DNA of 64,000 nucleotides from Acinetobacter lwoffii. GTDB lineage: Bacteria; Pseudomonadota; Gammaproteobacteria; Pseudomonadales; Moraxellaceae. The stretch covers positions 2,852,001 to 2,916,000 of the forward strand of contig NZ_CP118963.1 of NCBI RefSeq assembly GCF_029024105.1, read 5' to 3'. The position numbers were made by a program, and so were the translations under genes. Below, in pieces: positions 45,167 to 52,035 of this stretch; position 1 is the stretch's first letter, and each line of letters opens with the position of its first letter. Under the pieces are notes generated by a model, which was given only the letters and a program-made list of their open reading frames with translations, was not told where the DNA came from and ran no database searches.

Positions 45167-46684
45167 ATGTCTTTAGATCGTATCCGTTTAGCCTCCCTAC
45201 ACAACAAAGTCATCAGCCCTGAACAAGCGGCTGAATTCATCCAAGATGGCATGACTGTGGGTATGAGTGGCTTTACTCGCGCTGGTGAAGCGAAGGCGGT
45301 TCCTTTAGCTTTGGTTCAACAGGCAAAAGCAAATCCATTAAAGATCACGTTAATTACTGGTGCATCACTAGGGAACGATCTAGACAAACAACTGACTGAA
45401 GCTGGTGTATTGGCACGTCGTTTACCGTTCCAGGTAGACAATACTTTACGTAAAGCGATCAACAACGGCGAAGTGATGTTCATTGACCAGCACTTGTCTG
45501 AAACTGTTGAGCAAATGCGTAACCTGCAGTTGAAAAAACCAGACGTTGCGATCATCGAAGCCGTAGCAATTACTGAAGATGGCGGCATCATTCCAACAAC
45601 ATCTGTTGGTAACTCTGCAAGCTTTGCGATTTTTGCTGAAAAAGTGATTGTAGAAATCAATACGAATTTAAGCCCGGCATTTGAAGGCTTGCACGATATC
45701 TACATCCCGACGTATCGTCCAACGCGTCAAGCGATTCCATTGACTCAAGTTGATGAGCGTATTGGTACGCATGCGATCAATATCGATCCATCTAAAATTG
45801 TTGGTATCGTATTTAACAGCGAATTGCACGACTCTCCATCTACTGTAACCGCACCAGATGATGAGACTCAAAGCATTGCCAACCATTTGATCGCTTTCTT
45901 TGAAAAAGAAGTAGCTGAAGACCGTCTACCGAAAAACCTCGGACCTCTTCAAGCAGGGATCGGTTCAATTGCAAACGCCGTATTGACGGGTCTGAAAGAT
46001 TCAAACTTCGAAGACTTGATCATGTACTCAGAAGTACTACAAGACTGTACGTTTGAATTGATCGATGCCGGTAAAATGAAGTTTGCTTCAGGTTCTTCTA
46101 TTACGCTTTCTGCTAAGTACGGCGAGAAAGTATTTAACAACCTAGAACAATACAAAGACAAACTGGTATTACGTCCACAGGAAATTTCAAACCATCCTGA
46201 ACTGGTACGTCGTTTAGGTATTATCGGCATCAACACTGCACTTGAGTTTGATATTTACGGTAACGTGAACTCAACTCACGTATGTGGTACCAAGATGATG
46301 AACGGTATTGGTGGCTCAGGTGACTTCGCACGTAATGCCCACTTGGCGATCTTCGTAACCAAATCAATCGCGAAAGGTGGAGACATCTCTTCTGTAGTGC
46401 CATTTGCTTCACATATCGACCACGCAGAACATGATGTTGATATCCTAGTGACTGAACAAGGTCTTGCGGATCTTCGTGGTTTGGCTCCGCGTGAGCGTGC
46501 ACGTGCAGTAATTGATAACTGTGCGCACCCAATGTACCGCGATGCGTTGAATGATTACTTTGACCGTGCATGTGCAAAAGGCGGCCATACCCCTCATCTT
46601 CTTCGTGAAGCGCTTTCTTGGCACTCAAACTTCGAAGAAAATGGTCACATGCTTGCTGTTGAAGCTGCAGTAAAAACTGCATAA
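45167..46684 (+). CDS. acetyl-CoA hydrolase/transferase family protein, probably succinyl-CoA:acetate CoA-transferase
   Basis: Transfers CoA between short-chain carboxylates, linking acetate to the TCA cycle. The 505 residues belong to the acetyl-CoA hydrolase/transferase family (Cat1/AarC type). Conserved segments are DGMTVGMSGFTRAGEAKAVP near the N-terminus, GPLQAGIGSIANAVL, the catalytic-Glu region LIMYSEVLQDC (about 290-300), the oxyanion loop NGIGGSGDFARNAHL and the terminal DYFDRACAKGGHTPHL. Codon use looks highly adapted. The ATG at 45167 follows GAGAGTTAAA; an earlier ATG at 45155 has no site. Whether the acceptor is acetate, propionate or acetoacetate cannot be decided. Confidence 0.85.
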   Translation: MSLDRIRLASLHNKVISPEQAAEFIQDGMTVGMSGFTRAGEAKAVPLALVQQAKANPLKITLITGASLGNDLDKQLTEAGVLARRLPFQVDNTLRKAINNGEVMFIDQHLSETVEQMRNLQLKKPDVAIIEAVAITEDGGIIPTTSVGNSASFAIFAEKVIVEINTNLSPAFEGLHDIYIPTYRPTRQAIPLTQVDERIGTHAINIDPSKIVGIVFNSELHDSPSTVTAPDDETQSIANHLIAFFEKEVAEDRLPKNLGPLQAGIGSIANAVLTGLKDSNFEDLIMYSEVLQDCTFELIDAGKMKFASGSSITLSAKYGEKVFNNLEQYKDKLVLRPQEISNHPELVRRLGIIGINTALEFDIYGNVNSTHVCGTKMMNGIGGSGDFARNAHLAIFVTKSIAKGGDISSVVPFASHIDHAEHDVDILVTEQGLADLRGLAPRERARAVIDNCAHPMYRDALNDYFDRACAKGGHTPHLLREALSWHSNFEENGHMLAVEAAVKTA

Positions 46685-46698
46685 TTGACTGCATTCAC

Positions 46699-46724
46699 AA
46701 AACGCCCTACGGGGCGTTTTTTTA
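46699..46724 (+). terminator. Rho-independent terminator
   Basis: AAAACGCCC, loop TAC, GGGGCGTTTTTTTA, 15 bp after the CoA-transferase stop. Confidence 0.9.
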
Positions 46725-46916
46725 TGGCATTTTTATATTTTTTTTGAATAGTCAGAACCTGATTATATTAAGGAAGCCATCTGGCTATCACCTACTCTTT
46801 CTTCTTTTATTTATCCTGCCGATCTGCTGTAGAAATACACTTCTGATGCTCAAGGGCTTTAAATTCTGATTCTTCACCCTCATACTTGAACACAAGAGCA
46901 AAATTAGAGACATGAC

Positions 46917-47609
46917 ATGCGCGTAGATATCTGGTCAGATGTGGTTTGCCCCTTCTGCTATATTGGTAAAAAACGTTTAGAAGCTGCTGCACAAGAAGCA
47001 GGTATTGAGCTAGAAGTACATTGGCACAGTTTCCAGCTCGATCCTGAAGCACCGGTACGTCAGGAAGTCTCCAACTCTGAGCGTCTGGCGCAAAAATATG
47101 GCCGCACCGTGGCAGAAGTCGAAGAGATGCAGCGCAATATTGCTGAAATGGCCAAAGCCGAAGGTATTGAATTTAACTGGGAAGGTGCCAATTCAGGCAA
47201 TACCTTTAATGCGCATCGCCTGATTCACCTGGCGCAAAGCAAAGGTTTGGGCAATGAAGCACAGGAAGCGTTCTTCTATAGCTATATGACCCAAGGTCTG
47301 GCGATTGGAGAACGTGAAACACTGGAAGATGTCGCAGCGCGTATTGGCCTGAATCCGGTCGAAGTCGATGACCTGTTGGATTCGGAAGAATATGCTGATT
47401 TTGTCAAATTCGATCAGGAAGTCGCACATGAACAACTCAAAGTGACCGGTGTACCTTTCTTTGTTTTTGATCAACGTGTGGCATTGGCAGGCGCGCAGCC
47501 TAAAGAAGTTTTCCTGCAAGTATTTGAAAAAGCGCTCGATACATCAACCAACAGTCAGGCAGCACAGTGCTCACCAGAAACGTGTGACACGCCAGACCAA
47601 GCTAAATAA
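46917..47609 (+). CDS. DsbA-family FrnE-like thiol oxidoreductase/isomerase
   Basis: Cytoplasmic member of the DsbA superfamily (FrnE-like, with a helical insert in a thioredoxin fold). The 230 residues begin MRVDIWSDVVCPFCYIG, with the CxxC active site at Cys11 and Cys14. The cis-Pro loop is VTGVPFFVFD (about 180-190), followed by ALAGAQP. A second cysteine pair, Cys218 and Cys223 in CSPETC near the C-terminus, matches the extra CX4C motif reported for Deinococcus FrnE. No signal peptide is present. Single gene with a terminator behind it. Confidence 0.88.
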   Translation: MRVDIWSDVVCPFCYIGKKRLEAAAQEAGIELEVHWHSFQLDPEAPVRQEVSNSERLAQKYGRTVAEVEEMQRNIAEMAKAEGIEFNWEGANSGNTFNAHRLIHLAQSKGLGNEAQEAFFYSYMTQGLAIGERETLEDVAARIGLNPVEVDDLLDSEEYADFVKFDQEVAHEQLKVTGVPFFVFDQRVALAGAQPKEVFLQVFEKALDTSTNSQAAQCSPETCDTPDQAK

Positions 47610-47621
47610 AACAACGTTCAA

Positions 47622-47654
47622 TAAAAAAACCCCATTTTAAATGGGGTTTTTTTA
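47622..47654. terminator. bidirectional Rho-independent terminator
   Basis: AAAAAAACCCCATTTTAAATGGGGTTTTTTTA between the convergent FrnE-like and dodecin genes; strong stem with A/T tracts on both sides. Confidence 0.9.
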
Positions 47655-47676
47655 TTTGTTATTGAATGGCATTCGC

Positions 47677-47877
47677 TTAATCAACCAGAAAACTAATTTT
47701 TAAATTGACACGATATTCCGTGATTTTATTTTCTTTAATGACAACCTTCTGTTCATTGATCCAAGCACCTTGTACATTTTTGACCGTTTCTGTGACTTTT
47801 TGAATGCCCGTTTGAATCGCATCTTCAAAGCTTTTATTGCTGCTTGAATTGACTTCTACCACTTTTGCAATTGCCAT
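47677..47877 (-). CDS. dodecin
   Basis: Small dodecameric flavin- or CoA-binding storage protein. The 66 residues have the dodecin pattern: MAIAKVVEVNSSSNKSFEDAI, then a helix (QTGIQKVTETVKNVQGAWI, whose Trp would stack on flavin), then two strands (KVVIKENKITEYRVNLKISFLVD). The frame extends upstream to 48024, but the ATG at 47877 has a GAGAG ribosome site and matches the family start. Single gene. Confidence 0.92.
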   Translation of the reverse strand: MAIAKVVEVNSSSNKSFEDAIQTGIQKVTETVKNVQGAWINEQKVVIKENKITEYRVNLKISFLVD

Positions 47878-48287
47878 AATAAAACTCTCAGCATGAAAAT
47901 GAATGGAATTCCATCTTAGTCCATTCTCAGAAGATTGCAGCAGCCCGTAAACAAGCGATAGCAAAAACTTACATGGATTGAACAAAGCTCGAAATTCAAT
48001 CTTAAATTGGCAGATCAAAAACACATCGCCGTTTGTTTTGGCACTCGATCAAGTCCAGATTCTCATCGCCAAAACAAAGCATAAAGTCCTGTAAAATCAT
48101 AAAAATCAAACTAGAGTAAATACACTAATTTATTGTTTTATAGAGTAATTTATCTAAAATTTACTGCCTGAATTTGCCGAATCTATCATTTTATATTAAG
48201 TCTTATTTGCTATTATTTCACCCGAATTAAGTTTAAATATTCTCCTCTGTTCAAGTCATTGAACACTCTGATATTAAAGGTCATCCT
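47878..48287. other. 410-bp AT-rich gap
   Basis: Spacer between divergent dodecin and the 55-residue secreted-protein gene. No convincing gene or repeat is seen. TATTAT at 48211-48216 is a possible -10 for the downstream gene, with a poor -35. An AAGG ribosome site lies before the ATG at 48288. Confidence 0.4.
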
Positions 48288-48455
48288 ATGAATGCTCTTA
48301 AATTTGCTTTCGCTGCAACCGTTATGGCTTTTTCCGTTCAAGCGTCTGCACAAATGGCGCAAGTGGTTCATCTGCCAGACTTTCCAGCGACTAAAGCACC
48401 TGCTGAAACAGTAAATACAGATGCTGCGACTGTAGCAACTGAAAAAACGGCTTAA
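48288..48455 (+). CDS. small secreted protein (55 residues)
   Basis: A very short gene. The product begins MNALKFAFAATVMAFSVQASA, a clean Sec signal peptide with cleavage likely after ASA. About 34 mature residues follow, Ala/Thr/Val-rich (QMAQVVHLPDFPATKAP to TEKTA). An AAGG ribosome site precedes the ATG at 7 bases. A perfect inverted repeat straddles the stop codon and a terminator follows, so it is a complete transcription unit. I do not recognise the family; it may be a periplasmic peptide or a small envelope stress protein. Confidence 0.65.
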   Translation: MNALKFAFAATVMAFSVQASAQMAQVVHLPDFPATKAPAETVNTDAATVATEKTA

Positions 48456-48508
48456 TGCAAAACTGTTTTGCATTAAAACAGGCTGATTGATTCAGCCTGC
48501 TTTTTTTA
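48452..48508 (+). terminator. tandem hairpins ending the 55-residue gene
   Basis: First TTAATGCAAAA, CTG, TTTTGCATTAA (48452-48476), a perfect 11-bp stem over the stop codon. Then CAGGCTGA, TTGA, TTCAGCCTG and a run of seven T (48479-48508), a normal Rho-independent terminator. Confidence 0.85.
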
Positions 48509-48635
48509 TCATATTGAACACATTCTGTGTAAAAGATGCACAACTCTCAAAAATATCAACTATTTCCTACTCTCATTTTTTCTATTGATTTTTATCACTT
48601 TTAATTAAAAAATTTGTTTATAAAACACTCAAAAT

Positions 48636-48668
48636 AGATCACTATTTTATGTGATCTCTGCTTATAAT
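48636..48668 (+). promoter_or_regulatory. operator-like palindrome next to a -10 box
   Basis: AGATCAC (48636-48642), 8-base spacer, GTGATCT (48651-48657) is a perfect 7-bp inverted repeat ending 5 bases upstream of TATAAT (48663-48668). The -35 position falls inside the repeat and has no good hexamer, which fits an activator- or repressor-controlled promoter for the 59-residue gene and the 465-residue gene after it. Confidence 0.45.
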
Positions 48669-48705
48669 TGCAGCAATATAAATAGATTAATGATAAGAAA
48701 ATTTT

Positions 48706-48885
48706 ATGCATGAACTTCAGGCATTGGTACAGGGCAAAATTCCGCCTCAGTCAGTTTCTATTGATTATTTAATTGAAATGGCAGAAAGCTATACAGACTC
48801 GAATTCTGCTGAATACAGACTGGTCGAGCTGGCGGTTAACATTGTACTGGCACAAACCCTGGATAAAGCACTGAAACATCTCTAG
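48706..48885 (+). CDS. hypothetical 59-residue protein
   Basis: A short open frame, MHELQALVQGKIPPQSV onward, with helical pattern and acidic character (YLIEMAESYTDSNSAEYRLVELAV) and no signal peptide. It begins about 38 bp after a TATAAT and ends 10 bp before the next start, so it looks like the first gene of a two-gene operon. The ribosome site (GATAAGAAAATTTT) is weak. No family recognised; coding status is likely but not certain. Confidence 0.55.
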   Translation: MHELQALVQGKIPPQSVSIDYLIEMAESYTDSNSAEYRLVELAVNIVLAQTLDKALKHL

Positions 48886-48895
48886 AGATCAAAAA

Positions 48896-50293
48896 ATGAA
48901 TGCTTTAGAAAAAGCACACTTAATTAAAGAACTACATGGACTGGCGCAGCAACTGGAGCATAAAGTCCTGCCTTTCTATGAAATTGCCCGTTCTAAAAAA
49001 AGGATACGCGATATTTTTAATCTGTGTGATGAGCCTATTTTCAAGACCCAGATTTCAGCATTTAAGGCCCGCACTCAACCTGAACTTGTTGCTTACCAAT
49101 TTTCTGCTAATACGTCTTATCATCTAAGCTTTCGTGGCTATTTCACCGAAATCTTAGCACTGGAACAAGCACTGTCTGCCCATCCGGATTCAGGCTGGGC
49201 AGTTTTACATCATCCTGAACGTGGCTGGCAAATTTGGCTGATTCCGGCTCCCCAATCTCCTGCCCTGCACAGCCAATGGGCTGAATTGCAACACTGCTAT
49301 ATCTGGCTGTTGCAACAACAGCAACGATTTTCTTGCCTGAAACAGGATCCACCCTTGATCGTTCCAGCCTTATCCTTACACGAAGCTGAAACCAGCTGCA
49401 ATTCTATGGAAACAACCAAATATCATCGGGGACGGCCGCGCGTAAGAATTCATGCACTAGAATTAAATCGCTCAGATGAGTCAACCAATCAGATACAAAT
49501 TGAACGCGAGGCGTTAAATCCTCAGTTAAAAACTGAAACGACCATTCCGCAAGAACAGATCACAGCCTCCGAATTGATTCAATTCCCTGCACAGATTCAA
49601 CTAGGCGAACTAAACGCCCATGTACACCCTTTAGGCTTAGAAGAAACCAATATCCAGCGGCTCTGTGCTTTAGAAATGACTGAGAAGATCGAACATCCTG
49701 CCTATTTGGATATCGCACTGTATTATGCAGCAGAAGATAATTGGCAGGCACGTCAGGTTTATTTGGTTGAACAACTGAATCTGCAAGGCCAGTTTGTTAA
49801 ATATCTGATGCTCTTAGGGGTACCGAGTCAGTTGCAGGCTCACTATTGTATTCAACATTGGCTTACCCACCATCAACGCCAGGCTGCTGCGATTAAATCA
49901 CTGGCCTGGTCTGTTATAAGCATCAGGTTCATGCAACTCGAGCTTTTTTCAACGGCTTACTTGCAGCAGGCTGAAACAGTCTGGACAAAGCCAGATTACC
50001 ATCCTTTTATACCCGCCCAGTTTATTCAGAAGCAAAAATTTATCTCGTTTCAAGAAGCTGCTGCGAATTTTTCTACTCCTGTACTCTTACTGCAGGAACA
50101 TCAAAAAATCCGAGTGATTCATGGTGAAAAACGCATGTCTATGGCAGAGAAGGAGCTGGCCTATCCACACATCTTGCTGCAACGCGACAAACGGCTAAAT
50201 TGGCAGAATATTCACAATATTATTTTAACAATGCCGCAACCGATTCATGTGCTGGAACTTTATCGGGAAATTCAGGCTCAAATGACTGAATAA
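48896..50293 (+). CDS. uncharacterised protein with possible ParB-like C-terminus
   Basis: A 465-residue soluble protein I cannot assign. Residues 1-150 form one domain (helical start, then a strand-rich WAVLHHPERGWQIWLIP). A Ser/Gln-rich linker with a basic patch, YHRGRPRVRIHAL, follows near 175-188. A helical domain covers 255-370. The end (about 393-440) reads PVLLLQEHQKIRVIHGEKRMSM, then AYPHILLQRDKRLNW; the IHGEKR (408-413) pattern resembles the (D/H)G(H/E)xR motif of ParB/sulfiredoxin-type domains. That resemblance is my inference. It starts 10 bp after the 59-residue gene, and an outer-membrane protein gene follows about 90 bp later. Confidence 0.7.
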   Translation: MNALEKAHLIKELHGLAQQLEHKVLPFYEIARSKKRIRDIFNLCDEPIFKTQISAFKARTQPELVAYQFSANTSYHLSFRGYFTEILALEQALSAHPDSGWAVLHHPERGWQIWLIPAPQSPALHSQWAELQHCYIWLLQQQQRFSCLKQDPPLIVPALSLHEAETSCNSMETTKYHRGRPRVRIHALELNRSDESTNQIQIEREALNPQLKTETTIPQEQITASELIQFPAQIQLGELNAHVHPLGLEETNIQRLCALEMTEKIEHPAYLDIALYYAAEDNWQARQVYLVEQLNLQGQFVKYLMLLGVPSQLQAHYCIQHWLTHHQRQAAAIKSLAWSVISIRFMQLELFSTAYLQQAETVWTKPDYHPFIPAQFIQKQKFISFQEAAANFSTPVLLLQEHQKIRVIHGEKRMSMAEKELAYPHILLQRDKRLNWQNIHNIILTMPQPIHVLELYREIQAQMTE

Positions 50294-50385
50294 TTGCTGT
50301 TATTTTGTAGCTTTAACTTGCTTTTTAAGGCGATTTTTTAGAAAACTACAGCTAAATATAAGCATACAAGAGCAACAAATATCTC

Positions 50386-51495
50386 ATGCAAATAAACAGG
50401 ATTACTCAAACTTTACTGCTCTCTCTGGGCCTAGGAATGAGCGGTAGCATGTCCTGGGCAAATTCAGTCACAGCTGCTCCTGCCAGTTCAACAAATACAG
50501 AGCCCAGCCGATCAGGCTTACTGGATCAGATTCCACGTTTGATCGATGCAACACCAACGGTTCTGCCAGAGCAATCAAGTGTCGCCATCGTTCCATCCAC
50601 GCTAGAGACAGAAAATTATTCATGGGCGGATCAAAAACAGAAAGGCATCCGCGAATGGGCTGATCGTACTGCACATAAAATTGATAACTGGTTTGGTGAA
50701 ACCGATCCGGATCAGCCAGCTGCAGCCACATTACGGATCATTCTAGATAATCGCTGGGATGAATATGAAGGCTATGAGATTAAGCCCCGAATCCGCGGCA
50801 AGATCAAGCTTCCGACCTTGGAACAAAAGCTGAGTGTGGTTTTTGGTGATGACAGTCTGGACAATGAATTAGACAGTAATGTCGCGATTACCAATGAAAA
50901 TCCTGCCACTTCCGGAGATAAACGTCTGGATACTAAACGTGCACGTGAAGATAACAGCTCTTTTGCCTTACGTTGGTCTGAATGGTCAGATCGCATTCCT
51001 TTCGAAACCGATCTGGATCTGGGCTTGCGTTCTGGAGATGATATTTACCTGCGTGTCAAAGCCAGTAAAGATTGGACGCTGGAAAATGACTACTCTTTTC
51101 ATGCCGAACAGATTTATCGCTACGGCATTCAAAGCGAAAACTATTTACGGACCAATCTGGAGCTAATCCATGCCCGTCCCAATCAGGCCTTTTTCTCCAA
51201 TCAGCTTAGTCTGACTTATGCAGATGATCAAGACGATGATCTGACCTGGGACAACTACACCTTCAGGCAACATCAGTTTTTTCAGGACAACCGTTTCAGT
51301 TACGGCATTTATACCGGTGGTTATCTAAATGACAAGGATCTGCGTCTCAACCGCTGGGGCCCCTATGTGTCGTGGAGACAACCTTTTTTACGTGAATGGT
51401 TTTTTGTCCAGACCGACCTGAACTATCTGAATGATCATCGCGAGGATCGTGACCACTATGTCGGGGCTTTGGTACGTTTAGAAGCGTTGTTTTAA
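50386..51495 (+). CDS. predicted outer-membrane beta-barrel protein, unknown
   Basis: A 369-residue exported protein. The signal peptide is MQINRITQTLLLSLGLGMSGSMSWA (about 1-25). The region 30-110 is Ser/Pro-rich and then helical (WADQKQKGIREWADRTAHKIDNWF). From about 115 on the sequence alternates aromatic and polar residues in strands, for example YEIKPRIRGKIKLP, IYLRVKASKDWTL, RFSYGIYTGGYL and WFFVQTDLNYL, and ends in Leu-Phe as barrel proteins often do. No family recalled. The ribosome site is weak. A terminator shared with the convergent repeat-protein gene follows. Confidence 0.7.
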   Translation: MQINRITQTLLLSLGLGMSGSMSWANSVTAAPASSTNTEPSRSGLLDQIPRLIDATPTVLPEQSSVAIVPSTLETENYSWADQKQKGIREWADRTAHKIDNWFGETDPDQPAAATLRIILDNRWDEYEGYEIKPRIRGKIKLPTLEQKLSVVFGDDSLDNELDSNVAITNENPATSGDKRLDTKRAREDNSSFALRWSEWSDRIPFETDLDLGLRSGDDIYLRVKASKDWTLENDYSFHAEQIYRYGIQSENYLRTNLELIHARPNQAFFSNQLSLTYADDQDDDLTWDNYTFRQHQFFQDNRFSYGIYTGGYLNDKDLRLNRWGPYVSWRQPFLREWFFVQTDLNYLNDHREDRDHYVGALVRLEALF

Positions 51496-51518
51496 ACTGA
51501 CTGATACTAGAAAATAAT

Positions 51519-51546
51519 AAAAGCCCATCATTCATGGGCTTTTTTC
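51519..51546. terminator. bidirectional Rho-independent terminator
   Basis: AATAAAAGCCCATCATTCATGGGCTTTTTTC, stem AAGCCCAT/ATGGGCTT, between the convergent barrel gene and the 87-residue gene. Confidence 0.88.
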
Positions 51547-51577
51547 AATATTACTGAGGCAATCAGCGCGGTAAGTA

Positions 51578-51841
51578 TTAGCTGGTTTTATTCAGGATAA
51601 TACGATCACTGCGTAGCACACGTTTTTGCTGCAATGAGGGTTGCTCCATCACTGGCATATTGAAGCGAATACGATCGCTACGTTGCACACGTTGTGGTTT
51701 TGCTGCCTCTACTTTCGCAACTTTATAAAAACTGATGCGATCTGTGCGTACCACTTTTTCTGCAGCAGGTGCCGCTAGACTAAACTGGCTCATCGACATC
51801 AGGATTACAGCGCCCATACTGATCATCAGCTTAGATTTCAT
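51578..51841 (-). CDS. small secreted protein with three DRI repeats
   Basis: An 87-residue exported protein. The signal peptide is MKSKLMISMGAVILMSMSQFSLA (cleavage near 23-26). The mature part is almost only a triple repeat with a 22-23 residue period: VVRTDRISFYK (30-40), VQRSDRIRFNM (52-62) and VLRSDRIILNK (75-85), consensus V-x-R-(S/T)-D-R-I-x-(F/L). Spacers are Lys/Gln/Pro-rich. Net charge is strongly positive, so it may bind an acidic envelope partner. No family recalled; no cysteines. It is convergent with the barrel protein gene and sits just downstream of htpG on the same strand, separated by the htpG terminator. Confidence 0.72.
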   Translation of the reverse strand: MKSKLMISMGAVILMSMSQFSLAAPAAEKVVRTDRISFYKVAKVEAAKPQRVQRSDRIRFNMPVMEQPSLQQKRVLRSDRIILNKTS

Positions 51842-51989
51842 AACATTCTCTCTCTTTGCTTAATGATCGCAATTATAAATTAAAAATTAATTAATAATCT
51901 AAAATATAGATTTATGATTCGAAGGTATTTTTTTATTCTCTCTATCGTTTTTCCAGATCATTTCTAGAAATGAAAAATGAAGCAGGCAT

Positions 51990-52018
51990 AAAAAATCCCT
52001 CCGAAGAGGGATTTTCTC
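51990..52018 (-). terminator. Rho-independent terminator of htpG
   Basis: On the minus strand AAAATCCCTC, loop TTCG, GAGGGATTTTTTA: a stable UUCG-type tetraloop hairpin with a T-run, 17 bp after the htpG stop. Confidence 0.9.
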
Positions 52019-52035
52019 ATTCAACACATCAGCAG

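Noticed and set aside
48213..48473. 86-residue minus-strand frame over the small secreted gene
   Set aside because: Shadow of the plus-strand 55-residue gene, which has a signal peptide, ribosome site and terminator.
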